A stretch of 64,000 nt of DNA, from contig CAJUFK010000001.1 in assembly GCA_910585535.1 (NCBI GenBank), positions 38,904 through 102,903 of the forward strand. The letters run 5' to 3'. The notes beneath the pieces are model-generated. The model was not told where the DNA came from. It did no database searches and saw only the letters and a list, made by a program, of their open reading frames with translations. The position numbers and the translations under genes were made by a program. This DNA comes from an uncultured Angelakisella sp. Its GTDB lineage: Bacteria; Bacillota; Clostridia; Oscillospirales; Ruminococcaceae. This document shows positions 7,424 to 14,987 of this stretch, piece after piece; the first letter of the stretch is position 1; each line of letters opens with the position of its first letter.

Positions 7424-7579
7424 CTAGGAGATTTCCGTATGCCCACAGACTGGGCAGCGCAGTGCCTCGACCGTAACATTGCGGTACTTCTCCACGACCT
7501 CATAGGCGCAGGGATCCAGCTCGTGGACCCCGTCCGGGCAAATCGTTAACCCGAGCGGGAATTGGCATTTCTCAGCCAT
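7424..7579 (-). CDS. Small zinc-ribbon-like protein, 51 aa
   Basis: The chain starts MAEKCQFPLG, has a Cys at about 14 and ends with CPVCGHTEIS, giving a plausible two-pair zinc site. The ATG at 7579 overlaps the stop of the upstream gene. The stop is TAG. In the same frame, coding-like acidic sequence (PDTEELDPENELDFDVEGGV) continues after the TAG to a TGA at 7352-7354, so read-through or a recent nonsense mutation is possible. Confidence 0.6.
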   Translation of the reverse strand: MAEKCQFPLGLTICPDGVHELDPCAYEVVEKYRNVTVEALRCPVCGHTEIS

Positions 7580-7910
7580 GTTGCTTTCCCTCCTTTCCCT
7601 TACGAGGGGCCGACGGCTCCGGGACATAATAGTCACGGATGTTTCCTTTGCGGATGCAGGTGTCGCAGGTGCCTTCATTGTCAAAGCCTGTTGCAAACCG
7701 GCAGTCTTTTAGGCACTCCAGAGCAGTCCTGGTAATGTCCACGGGTGGGCCGTTCCGGTTCTTTAGGGCTAAAAACGCCTCGGCGTCTTCCTTCCTCGAG
7801 AAGCTCGCCACCGGCTCGGGGACGGCAAGGGCGCCCATCGTGTACATCCGGCTCCACTGCTCATCAGCAAGGAAATACTTGCCGTGGCTTTCTCTGACAT
7901 GAAATCGCAT
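7572..7910 (-). CDS. Hypothetical protein with Cys motif, 112 aa
   Basis: The family is unknown to me. Residues 1-60 look like a small alpha/beta domain, with HGKYFLADEQWSR and a FSRKEDAEAFLALKNR helix. The C-terminal half has four cysteines (CLKDC and CDTCIRK) that could bind zinc. The last residues are basic. The start ATG at 7910 follows GAGGTGAAATTAA. The stop overlaps the ATG of the following zinc-ribbon gene, so both are co-translated. The two genes, the YopX-like gene, DUF1848 and topB form one minus-strand operon. Confidence 0.6.
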   Translation of the reverse strand: MRFHVRESHGKYFLADEQWSRMYTMGALAVPEPVASFSRKEDAEAFLALKNRNGPPVDITRTALECLKDCRFATGFDNEGTCDTCIRKGNIRDYYVPEPSAPRKGKEGKQHG

Positions 7911-8029
7911 TTAATTTCACCTCTCAATCTTCACAACAAGCGAACATCAAAGGAACAACCCATACTATCGCCCAACCAAAGATGTCCCAAAAGACCTCGC
8001 AAATTCAACCATGATGTTCAACCTGCCTT

Positions 8030-9397
8030 TTAACCCTGCCCCTTTAAGGACAACCGCTTAATGGCCTCCGAAGCCAGCGGACTCCGCTCGCACTCCTGGG
8101 GCTCGAAGGTGATCTGCCGACACAGGGGGCTACCCCTCATCTTCTCAGAGGCGTAACTGAGCCCGTTATTGCCCCTATCCAGATTGGGAGTATCCACCTG
8201 GTCCGGGTCGCCGGTGAGGACGATCTTACTGCCCACCCCGGCCCGGCTGATGATACCAAAAGCCTGGAGGGGAGTCATGTTCTGCGCCTCGTCAATGATG
8301 ATCCAGGTATTGCTGATGGACCTCCCCCGCATATAGGCCAAAGCCTGGGCCACGATCAGCCCGCTGTCAAAAAGGTATTGGGCGTAGCTGTTCTTCCCGC
8401 CGTTCTTATCGGCCTTCATCCGGGTAAGCTGTTCCAGGTTGTCCCAGATGGGGCGAATGAGGGGACCGATCTTATCCTCCTCAGTCCCTTTAAGAAACCC
8501 AATGTCCTCGTCGAACTTAATGTTGGGGCGGGCGACCAGGATGCGGTCGTAACGCTTTTCCTCTTTTGCGCTGTCTCCAACAACCTGCTCCAGCCCGCAA
8601 GCGAGGGCAAGGAAGGTTTTGGCGGTGCCGGCGGGGCCTTTGAGGATGACGAGAGGAACCTCCTCCGCCGGAGCCATCAGGGCGTCCACTGCAAACACCT
8701 GACCTGCGTTCCGGGGAGTAACGCCGTATGGGCGGAAGGGCATACCCGGATCGAAATAGCCATGCTCTTCTCGCAGACCGTATCTTAAAGGATGAACTTT
8801 TCCCCCACCGAACACCCCATGCCCGTCCACGAGCCCGTCCCAGACATCAATATACTGCCCCTCAGTTAGAGCTTCCTTTTCCAACGGAGACGGAATCACT
8901 GACTCTCCGCGAAGGAGCTTATCACAGGTGCCGCAGTCGAAGGAGAGCTTAATTCGCCCAGGATAATCGGACTTGGACTGATCTGTCTTGTATCCCTCGG
9001 CCTGGTATCCAGCCAGCGTTGCAGCGATACGAGCAGCAGGGTTGCAGCTTACAAAAACCAACCGGGATCTGCTCTCGACATCCAGGTCATACTGAATGTA
9101 ATCCAACTGAACCTTGATGTTTTCCTCGCTATCATCAACATTGCAGCCCGTCACCACCCGAAGAGTGCCTCCACTGGGCAAGGGAACACTCTTTTTAAGG
9201 TCGCCTTTAGTCCGCAGGTCGTCCAACAGCCGGAGGGCGCTCTGAGCATTCCTCGCAGCCTCCCCACGAGACTCTGCCGCCCGCTCCACCTTTAGCAGAG
9301 CACCGGCAGGAATAATCACATGATGCTCATCAAAAGTAAGAAGACTGTACGGAGACGACAAGATGACACTGGCGTCTACTACATAATTCTTTCGCAT
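8030..9397 (-). CDS. PIN-PhoH fusion (PhoH2-type) ATPase
   Basis: A 455-residue protein with an N-terminal PIN domain (starting KNYVVDASVIL, further acidic residues near 95-110) and a C-terminal PhoH-type ATPase. The Walker A is LKGPAGTAKTFLAL, and the Walker B is WIIIDEAQNMT followed by LTGDPDQVD. PhoH2 proteins couple RNA unwinding to PIN ribonuclease activity and act in some toxin-antitoxin pairs. The start ATG at 9397 has GGGGGT before it. The only small upstream gene is a membrane peptide, not a typical PhoAT antitoxin. Four Cys residues near the middle (CGTC, Cys at about 155) may bind a metal. Confidence 0.88.
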   Translation of the reverse strand: MRKNYVVDASVILSSPYSLLTFDEHHVIIPAGALLKVERAAESRGEAARNAQSALRLLDDLRTKGDLKKSVPLPSGGTLRVVTGCNVDDSEENIKVQLDYIQYDLDVESRSRLVFVSCNPAARIAATLAGYQAEGYKTDQSKSDYPGRIKLSFDCGTCDKLLRGESVIPSPLEKEALTEGQYIDVWDGLVDGHGVFGGGKVHPLRYGLREEHGYFDPGMPFRPYGVTPRNAGQVFAVDALMAPAEEVPLVILKGPAGTAKTFLALACGLEQVVGDSAKEEKRYDRILVARPNIKFDEDIGFLKGTEEDKIGPLIRPIWDNLEQLTRMKADKNGGKNSYAQYLFDSGLIVAQALAYMRGRSISNTWIIIDEAQNMTPLQAFGIISRAGVGSKIVLTGDPDQVDTPNLDRGNNGLSYASEKMRGSPLCRQITFEPQECERSPLASEAIKRLSLKGQG

Positions 9398-9414
9398 GGA
9401 TATTACCCCCAAAA

Positions 9415-9627
9415 TCAAAGATATTTGCTTCCCACATCCTGAACAAGGCCGAGAAGCTGGAAGGCACGGGAAACGAGCGACTCCACCGCCGGACCAAGCC
9501 CGGTCCAAGCAGCGACAAACCAGATGACAAAACTGAGAACCAGGCCCCAAAGGGCCCACTTTATGATTTTTTTAATGAGCCAGCGCCACTTCTTCCAGAG
9601 ATAGCCAACAGCAATCCACTCCTCCAC
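9415..9627 (-). CDS. Small membrane protein, 70 aa
   Basis: A GTG start at 9627 follows GGGGGGTGG. The chain is short and basic at first (KKWRWLIKKIIKW), then has one hydrophobic helix (about residues 22-43) and an amphipathic end. It lies between the zinc-ribbon gene (15 bases upstream) and the PhoH gene (18 bases downstream). One membrane pass with a Lys/Trp-rich N-terminus resembles small toxin-like or holin-like peptides, but I cannot name it. Confidence 0.6.
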   Translation of the reverse strand: MEEWIAVGYLWKKWRWLIKKIIKWALWGLVLSFVIWFVAAWTGLGPAVESLVSRAFQLLGLVQDVGSKYL

Positions 9628-9641
9628 AGGACCACCCCCCT

Positions 9642-9845
9642 CTACGAAAGCGGCTTCCCGCACTGAGCGCACCGATGCTGCTTTTCCGCACAAGCCCGGC
9701 ACAGCTTGTGCGCCGGGCGGTGCTCACTTGCGATGAGTCCACCGCATTCCCGGCAATAGGATGTGGTGATAGTCTGCATGAAGACGGTTTTCTGGCAGGT
9801 TCCGCACAGGCAATACGATGAATCCTTATCGCGAACGACTTCCAT
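9642..9845 (-). CDS. Double zinc-ribbon protein, 67 aa
   Basis: Four CxxC pairs are visible (CLCGTC, CRECG, CRAC, CAQCG), enough for two zinc ribbons. The ATG overlaps the stop of the sigma-like gene (TGATG), so the two are coupled. A paralogue with the same RPxxKxCxxCA...RCxQCG ending is at 11,608-11,835. Such ribbons often bind RNA polymerase or nucleic acid; the exact role is unknown. Confidence 0.7.
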   Translation of the reverse strand: MEVVRDKDSSYCLCGTCQKTVFMQTITTSYCRECGGLIASEHRPAHKLCRACAEKQHRCAQCGKPLS

Positions 9846-10546
9846 CAACCCTCCTCCTCTCCAACCAGGCCAACGCCCGCAAGAACCCCCCCCAACACTG
9901 TCCGAATCTCCTGAACAGAGCGGACGCCCAGATTCCGGATGCTCAGAATTTCCAGATCCTCGCAATCCGCAAGTTGCCCTATCCGGCTGATTCCGGCCCG
10001 GCGGAGCCCATTATACGAACGAGTGGACAGGCATAAGGTGTCAATGGGCAACTCCCTCCAATTCTCAGGAAGCGAACCCTCCTGGACAACCAGGGGGTCC
10101 TTGAGAGATACATTGCCGGATATTGCGACGACAATTTTGAAGAGCCTGTCGAGCTTTCGGGAAACCTCACCGAGTTCCGCCTCGTATGCCTCCCGGTGGC
10201 CTTCCGCCTTCGCCTCACGGAGCATCCCTGCAATGCCGGTCTCAAGGAACAATCTGCGCCGGGGGTTGCGAAGTTTTCGCTCTGCATCAACGATAATCTG
10301 TCGCGCCCGTTCTCTTGAGATGGAAAAAGCGTCTCCAATTTGCTCCAGCGACTTTCCTCCCTTGTACCGCATCCGAAGGACCTCCCCCGTCCGCTCTCCA
10401 AGGGTCGAAAACAGATAGTCCAATACCGCCTCCACATCCTCCGAGAATTTCACGGCGGAAGCGTCCAGCCCAAATTCGCTACTGTATATATGGGCCAACA
10501 AGTTTTTGGGATACTCGTCGGCTCTCGGTGGGCTTGTTTTACCCAT
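9845..10546 (-). CDS. Sigma-region-4 / RNA polymerase alpha-CTD fusion protein
   Basis: A protein of 233 residues. Residues about 45-95 form a sigma-70 region 4 helix-turn-helix (LRMRYKGGKSLEQIGDAF, then SRERARQI). A helical linker (about 100-145) follows. The last 70 residues resemble the C-terminal domain of the RNA polymerase alpha subunit (LCLSTRSYNGLRRAGI, GQLADCEDLEI, RNLGVRSVQEI). Both halves are domains that contact promoter DNA: region 4 at -35, alpha-CTD at UP elements. There is no region 2, so it is not a full sigma factor and more likely an activator or appropriator. The start ATG at 10,546 follows GAGGAG. It is a good candidate controller of the shared promoters here. Confidence 0.8.
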   Translation of the reverse strand: MGKTSPPRADEYPKNLLAHIYSSEFGLDASAVKFSEDVEAVLDYLFSTLGERTGEVLRMRYKGGKSLEQIGDAFSISRERARQIIVDAERKLRNPRRRLFLETGIAGMLREAKAEGHREAYEAELGEVSRKLDRLFKIVVAISGNVSLKDPLVVQEGSLPENWRELPIDTLCLSTRSYNGLRRAGISRIGQLADCEDLEILSIRNLGVRSVQEIRTVLGGVLAGVGLVGEEEG

Positions 10547-10575
10547 GAAAAATCAACTCCTCTTCTCGCTTCCCA

Positions 10576-11592
10576 TTACGCACTGGCCCAAGACCAGCCG
10601 CTACCTTTTGCTGCTGAAAACTGGATGTTGCCATCGCCGCTGGAATAAGCGACAATGTTGCCATTTTTGTCGGACCGATAGACTACAGTCCCATTAACTT
10701 TCGAGTGATCAGACAATCTGGACATGACCTCCTTGTGAGGATGCCCATACTTATTTCCGTCCCCACAGGGAATGACGCAATACTTAGGCATGACCGTCCA
10801 GAGCCACCGGTAGCCGGTGGAGGTGCTGGACCCATGATGACCAACCTTCAGAACATCCGCCTCCGGGACAATGCCGGCGTCCAGCATCACATCCTCTGCC
10901 TGGATTTCCGCATCCCCGGTAAAGAGGAAAGAATCCTCCCCATTTTCAAGGTATAAAACGATAGAATTGTTATTTAGGTCGTCCCACTCCCGGTCGGGGG
11001 AGAGGACCGTGAACTTGGCTCCGCCAACATAAAAGTTGTCGCCGGTGTCCGGAGTGATGAGTGTAGTCTTGTTGTCCCGGATTGCCGTCAATACATTCTG
11101 GTAAGTCTTGGTGGTGTGCTCCTTGGCAGGGAGCAGTGCGACCTCAACAGCCAGTTCGTTAATCACATTGTCCAGACCGCCGATGTGGTCTGAGTGGGGA
11201 TGTGTTCCGACCGCATACTTCAACTTCGTGATGCCCTGGTCTTTGAGGTAATTGACCACCAAGTCCCCGCAGTCGTTCTCTCCGGCGTCAATGAGAGCAG
11301 CCTCGCCATCGCACTTGATAAGGATGGAGTCGGCGTTGCCAACATCAATGAAGTGAACCTCGAGATTCCCGTCGAAATCGACAGGATTAAAAGAATCCGG
11401 GACCTCACCGGGAGCAATGGGATGCGACACAGAGGGGAGTCCGCCCTCAAAATCCGGGGCAGCACCTTGCACCGCGTCAACGATTTCGCCAACGAAATCC
11501 GCTGCCTGTTGGGGCCAGCCCATGTAAAGAGAGGACAGGCAGACCAGAACGATAACAACCACCTTTAATTTCTTTTGGGTTTTCCGACTCAC
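10576..11592 (-). CDS. Secreted/membrane-anchored metallo-beta-lactamase-fold protein (ComEC/Rec2 C-terminal-like)
   Basis: A 338-residue protein. Residues 8-23 form a signal anchor. From residue 78 the chain has the MBL fold: VHFIDVGNADSILI, IDAGENDCGD, the metal site THPHSDHIGG (131-136) and LKVGHHGSSTST. This matches the competence-type (ComEC C-terminal) nuclease/hydrolase branch. Some homologues act as extracellular nucleases or phosphodiesterases, but the substrate here is unknown. It ends 29 bases before the sigma-like gene and shares the operon with the zinc-ribbon gene upstream. Confidence 0.85.
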   Translation of the reverse strand: MSRKTQKKLKVVVIVLVCLSSLYMGWPQQAADFVGEIVDAVQGAAPDFEGGLPSVSHPIAPGEVPDSFNPVDFDGNLEVHFIDVGNADSILIKCDGEAALIDAGENDCGDLVVNYLKDQGITKLKYAVGTHPHSDHIGGLDNVINELAVEVALLPAKEHTTKTYQNVLTAIRDNKTTLITPDTGDNFYVGGAKFTVLSPDREWDDLNNNSIVLYLENGEDSFLFTGDAEIQAEDVMLDAGIVPEADVLKVGHHGSSTSTGYRWLWTVMPKYCVIPCGDGNKYGHPHKEVMSRLSDHSKVNGTVVYRSDKNGNIVAYSSGDGNIQFSAAKGSGWSWASA

Positions 11593-11607
11593 TTTCTACC
11601 TCCAACT

Positions 11608-11835
11608 TCAGAAATCCAGCTTTTCGCCGCACTGCTCGCACCGGTTCTCTCGCTGGGCGCACTCGTGGCAAATCTTGTAGGGTGGACGATGTCGGCTAAT
11701 CACTGGAGCCCCGCAGATTTCGCAAAAAGTGAAATCCTCCTGGTCAAGGTACTTTGCATTCTTGCAGTATTCACACAGCAACCTCTCGGGGATCGTTACG
11801 GCCCCCTTTTTCGTTGCTTTCCGCACCGTACTCAC
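11608..11835 (-). CDS. Zinc-ribbon protein, 75 aa (paralogue of 9642-9845)
   Basis: Four CxxC pairs are present: CEYC, CEICG, CHEC and CEQCG. The C-terminal RPPYKICHECAQRENRCEQC closely parallels the 67-residue protein encoded at 9642. The GTG start at 11,835 overlaps the stop of the upstream gene by four bases. The pair probably arose by duplication within this operon. Confidence 0.7.
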   Translation of the reverse strand: MSTVRKATKKGAVTIPERLLCEYCKNAKYLDQEDFTFCEICGAPVISRHRPPYKICHECAQRENRCEQCGEKLDF

Positions 11836-12101
11836 AGCAGGTCATCCTCCTCCCCCAAAAAACTCTCCATGTCCAGCTCCGGCGCCTCGGGCGGAGACGG
11901 TTCGGGCCTCGGCAGGGTTGCCACATAGGCTCCATAGTGCGTCCCATAGCCCTTCTCCATGGCCTCCCGGACCATCCGGTGCAGTTCCTGCCGGTTCCGG
12001 CTCATCGGCTTCGGACTGGGCGGCTGCCTGCGACGGCGGCGCCTCTTGACTTCCGCAAAAGGTCCAACGGCAGCTCTTTCGGTGGTAGTTCTAACTTGCA
12101 T
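11832..12101 (-). CDS. Hypothetical basic/acidic protein, 89 aa
   Basis: The N-terminal 40 residues are rich in Arg (KRRRRRRQPP), the middle has a predicted helix (SRNRQELHRMVREAMEKG), and the end is acidic (ESFLGEEDDLL). No family is recognised. The start ATG at 12,101 follows GGGAGG. It is the first gene of the operon that carries the MBL protein, the sigma-like protein, two zinc ribbons and probably PIN-PhoH. Confidence 0.5.
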   Translation of the reverse strand: MQVRTTTERAAVGPFAEVKRRRRRRQPPSPKPMSRNRQELHRMVREAMEKGYGTHYGAYVATLPRPEPSPPEAPELDMESFLGEEDDLL

Positions 12102-12198
12102 AGTTAAATCAGCCTCCCATTCACACGGCGCCCTGCCCACATTTTGGCGGGGCTTTCCCATACTCCGGGACACTGCCCGGGATGACCTTACACTTACA

Positions 12199-12227
12199 AT
12201 TATACCTTTGTTTAACTTTTCGGAAAA
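12199..12227 (-). promoter_or_regulatory. Promoter of the MBL/sigma/PhoH operon
   Basis: On the minus strand TTTTCC (12,222-12,227) and TATAAT (12,199-12,204) are 17 bases apart. The -35 lies in the perfect palindrome ACTTTTCGGAAAAGT read on the plus strand, a likely operator. The same -35 type serves the tRNA array. Confidence 0.6.
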
Positions 12228-12307
12228 GTAAAATGCAGTAAATAAATTGTAAATTTTTATATATCAAGCAAAGGGTTATTGCGCTACAAAATACGGCTTA
12301 TTGCACT

Positions 12308-12358
12308 CCACGGAAAACAGAAAAAGGCTCCCCGCCGAAGCAGGGAGCCATAAATGGG
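12308..12358 (-). terminator. Intrinsic terminator after the 12379 gene
   Basis: GGCTCCCTG...GGGAGCC is followed on the minus strand by TTTTTCTGTTTTC. A TTTTCCGTGGAGTGCAA motif (minus strand, near 12,290-12,306) lies just beyond; it lacks a good -10 box at the usual distance. Confidence 0.75.
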
Positions 12359-12378
12359 GATTTCAAGCCGTTTTTTTG

Positions 12379-13242
12379 CTACTTTGTCGCCTTCTTGGGG
12401 CTCAACTTGAATCCAGAAAAGTCCTTGCCAGTCAGCTGACTGAAATAGGCAACCAAGCTGTTAAAGTCTGTGGTTACAGGCTTCGTCTGGCAATCCTGCT
12501 CCACAATCGCAAAGGCGATTGCGATGAGTTGGGCCCGGGCCGAGTCTTCGCCGATGCTCACGCAGCCGTTTTCGTCGACAGCCGACGCCCTCGCCTGAGC
12601 GATTCGGCACATGACATCACCCTCACGGAGGTGGGGGATACCATACGCCTGCTCCCAAAGGTCCAAGAATCTGGTGCAGGCAGAGAGCATACCGAAGTAA
12701 TCATCGTCGCTCATCGCCACGCTGACTTCGCTGTCCGCTTCCCAGGATCCCCGCTGCGCCATGATGGACCCATTGTCCCGCTCCACAGGAACGGCGGTTC
12801 CGCTGGCGAACTTCACAAACCAAGGGGAACGATAGGGCTCGCCCTTGGAGTCCTTCTCGATTCGCTGAATCGTTAGGCGGTTCATCGGGCAACGCCCGTC
12901 CTGGCCCTTCTTGAAGGCGTGAAGCCGGTCGGCGGACCACTCAAAAGAGGGCTTGTTCAGGCGGTTTAACCGGAAGAACAGGAGCCGAACTTCCTTGGGA
13001 GACAGATTAAAGGATGCCTGCTTGTTGTCGCCCTTCCCGGCAATGTCGATGGCGGTGAAGCGGAGAGTAGACGGAAACTCTCTCCCGTCCTTTCCGCTCT
13101 TGCCCTTCTTGCCGCCAGGATTGTGGATGCGGGAAAACACATCCCACACCGCAAGCTGGAGACAATTCCGAACCGCCAGAGTTTTCTTACTGGTCTGGTA
13201 GACATAGACTTCCTGGGCACCAGAGATGTTTGCTACGGACAT
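12379..13242 (-). CDS. Hypothetical protein, 287 aa
   Basis: I do not recognise a family. The protein begins with a beta-rich region (AQEVYVYQTSKKTLAVRNC), then RFTAIDIAGKGDNKQASFNLS, which could bind single-stranded DNA or pair as a regulatory sheet. It continues with a helical part that includes ACTRFLDLWEQAYG. It ends Ser-Pro-Lys-Lys-Ala-Thr-Lys. No signal peptide or membrane segment is seen. The start ATG at 13,242 follows AAAGGAGG at the end of leader copy B. The same leader drives the exonuclease gene, which suggests that both belong to one DNA-processing programme. Confidence 0.55.
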   Translation of the reverse strand: MSVANISGAQEVYVYQTSKKTLAVRNCLQLAVWDVFSRIHNPGGKKGKSGKDGREFPSTLRFTAIDIAGKGDNKQASFNLSPKEVRLLFFRLNRLNKPSFEWSADRLHAFKKGQDGRCPMNRLTIQRIEKDSKGEPYRSPWFVKFASGTAVPVERDNGSIMAQRGSWEADSEVSVAMSDDDYFGMLSACTRFLDLWEQAYGIPHLREGDVMCRIAQARASAVDENGCVSIGEDSARAQLIAIAFAIVEQDCQTKPVTTDFNSLVAYFSQLTGKDFSGFKLSPKKATK

Positions 13243-13258
13243 AAAAATTTTCCTCCTT

Positions 13259-13415
13259 TTTCGAATAAAGCAGCCACCAAAAAGAGGCGGTGCATCCTCC
13301 GCATTACTGCGTTTGGACGCACTGCCCCAGATGGTAGCTGTCACAACATCTACTCTCGATAAGTGAGAATAGATACCTACAGTCCTAATTGTAATTAAAT
13401 TTAGCTACCTGTCAA
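13259..13415 (-). promoter_or_regulatory. Structured leader RNA, copy B, with promoter
   Basis: TTGACA (13,410-13,415), a 16-nt spacer, and TACAAT (13,388-13,393). P1: ATCTATTCTC/GAGAGTAGAT. P2: GGGGCAGTGCGTCC (13,315-13,328) pairs with GGATGCACCGCCTC (13,284-13,297), with an inner CGCA-GTAA-TGCG hairpin, and is followed by TTTTT. P3: CAGCTACC pairs with GGTGGCTG (eight pairs) around P2. The AAAGGAGG site follows. Confidence 0.7.
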
Positions 13416-13560
13416 CTCTGCGGGCCGGGCCAGATCCCTTTCACATCCCGCAGGAAGCGCTCCGTCCAGTCCGCCATGTCCTCGTTGGACATAGGGAACA
13501 GGGAAGACTCCTTTCCGCCCACAGCCTGCACCACGAAGTAGTGCCCGCCCTTGGGCTTGT
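13416..13560 (-). pseudogene. Orphan 3' end of an unknown gene
   Basis: In a frame different from the TnpB remnant, coding-like sequence runs from about 13,560 to the stop near 13,412: GGHYFVVQAVGGKESSLF, then SNEDMADWTERFLRDVKG. It has no start of its own and directly abuts the TnpB fragment. It is probably the tail of a gene whose 5' part was replaced or deleted when the transposon fragment arrived. It ends next to the copy B promoter. Confidence 0.45.
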
Positions 13561-13922
13561 TTAAGGGTGAAGCTGCTGTATCGACTGTGTTTCTTGAATC
13601 CCGGCGGGGATTTTCGCCCCCTGCGTTTCTGCTTGTGGTGTTCAAAAAACGCTTTGTAGGAGCGATCTACTCGTTCTACAACATCCTGTATGGCCTGAGA
13701 CCCTAACTCGTTCCAGAAAGCATATTTCCTGCGCCTTTTCAGTTTGGTAATATGCTTCTTCAGCCGATTGGCAGATAGGCCCTTCCCGTACATTCTGTAG
13801 TAGCGCCGGTGCATCGCAATGCAGTAGTTCCACACGGAGGCTGCGACATTCACAGCCCCGTCCAAGTGCTTATTCTTTTTGCTGGAATACAGCTTAAATT
13901 TAAGCGTTTTTATCGTTTTCAT
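13560..13922 (-). pseudogene. tnpB: TnpB (IS200/IS605 family) N-terminal fragment
   Basis: Starting with ATG at 13,922 behind GGAAGGAGG, about 120 residues match the N-terminal domain of TnpB: LKFKLYSSKKNKHLDGAVN, then WNYCIAMHRRYYRMYGKGLS, and YKAFFEHHKQKRRGRKSPPG. The protein breaks off near residue 120, before any RuvC motif. The open frame then runs on out of phase into the neighbouring gene remnant. It cannot be an active nuclease. TnpB is an RNA-guided nuclease in intact elements. Confidence 0.75.
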
Positions 13923-14056
13923 GTCGCAACCTCCTTCCTTTGTTTCATTATACAGAGGAAAGGAAACAGCTTCAATCATGTGCAATGAACATTGTCTTAA
14001 CATTTTCCTTTATTATATATGCTTTTTATCGTTTTTGCAAGACTAGCCTGCCAGAG

Positions 14057-14728
14057 TTAGGCAGAACCCTCCAGCTTCGTAGAAGGGTCGAACTTCTGCC
14101 CATCGGCAAATCCCCGGCCTTCCATCATGCGCTTCTCCCTCGAGGAAAAATCTGCTTTCACGGGCGTGGGGCGCTTCATTTCCAACATTGCCTCATCAAC
14201 CTCCGGGGGCGTCACTAGTACAAGCCCCCACTCCTGGTGTTCCTGGCCCTGCTTAACGAAAGCGCTTTTGACTCCACGGCAGAACCCGAAGCCGTAGGCG
14301 TTTTTCAATTCCCGAGCCTTCTTGCCAGAAGCGGCAAAGTGCTGGGTAAGCGCCTGGGAAGCCTGCTGCTGAACGCAATCCACCGCGTAGCGGTAAATCT
14401 TTTCAACGACAGCGACATCCTCCTCGAACCCAACAAAACCCATGATATAGGTTTTCTTGCCAGCTCCTCGGGAAGAATAGGCCCGACAGCAATAGTTCTC
14501 CGCAATGATCGCGGAGAGCGTGAGCATCCAAGAGTCGGTCATTTGGGTGCAGGTAAGCCCCGTGAGCTTCCTAACCACCTTGGAGCCTTTCTTTTTCTCC
14601 AAATCTTCAGGCTGTAGCTTGTACTTTGCCATCAGCTCCCGCGCCTTGAGGAGAGCAGCACGAGCCTCGTTCTCGTTGGGGCTCTCAGCAAGCGCTAAAA
14701 TCTTGGAAATCCTGTCTTTGATGTCCAT
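14057..14728 (-). CDS. DUF2786 domain protein
   Basis: The N-terminal 45 residues (KDRISKILALAESPNENEA, then LLKARELMAKYKL) match DUF2786, a domain found in phage and plasmid proteins. The following part, with MLTLSAIIAENYCCRAY and TYIMGFVGFEEDVAVVEKIY, resembles the DUF7168-type extension that usually accompanies it. The role is unknown. The chain has 223 residues. The start ATG at 14,728 follows AGGAGGAAAATAGG and is preceded by a terminator-like hairpin. An in-frame extension to 14,929 overlaps that hairpin and the upstream gene and is unlikely. Confidence 0.75.
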   Translation of the reverse strand: MDIKDRISKILALAESPNENEARAALLKARELMAKYKLQPEDLEKKKGSKVVRKLTGLTCTQMTDSWMLTLSAIIAENYCCRAYSSRGAGKKTYIMGFVGFEEDVAVVEKIYRYAVDCVQQQASQALTQHFAASGKKARELKNAYGFGFCRGVKSAFVKQGQEHQEWGLVLVTPPEVDEAMLEMKRPTPVKADFSSREKRMMEGRGFADGQKFDPSTKLEGSA

Positions 14729-14744
14729 CCTATTTTCCTCCTTC

Positions 14745-14795
14745 TCAATAAAAAAAGGGGGAGCGCAGCTCTTCCGAGGTCTGCGCTCCTCCTGC
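14745..14795 (-). terminator. Intercistronic terminator/attenuator hairpin
   Basis: On the minus strand GGAGCGCAG pairs with CTGCGCTCC and is followed by CCCTTTTTTT. It lies between the 14,805 and 14,057 genes and just before the ribosome binding site of the latter, so it may reduce downstream expression rather than end the operon. Confidence 0.65.
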
Positions 14796-14804
14796 ATTCT
14801 TAAC

Positions 14805-14987
14805 TCACGCCGCCTGAAGCAAACTCGCCAAGCGCTCCTCCTCAGTAGGCCCGCGATAGATATCGTCGAGCTCCACTCCGGAAAGTTCCAACTCAACCAA
14901 GTATGCTTCCTCCGCCGCTTCCTCGTCACTGTAACCGCAAATCTCGGTTAAAATCTCGTAAAGCGACGGCACATATCCACTAATCAA
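14805..14987 (-). CDS. Small acidic protein, 60 aa
   Basis: A TTG start at 14,987 overlaps the TGA of the upstream gene and follows GAGGGTGATG. The chain is acidic (SDEEAAEEAYLVELELSG) and predicted helical. No family is recognised. Translational coupling to the 103-residue protein upstream is likely. Confidence 0.5.
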   Translation of the reverse strand: MISGYVPSLYEILTEICGYSDEEAAEEAYLVELELSGVELDDIYRGPTEEERLASLLQAA

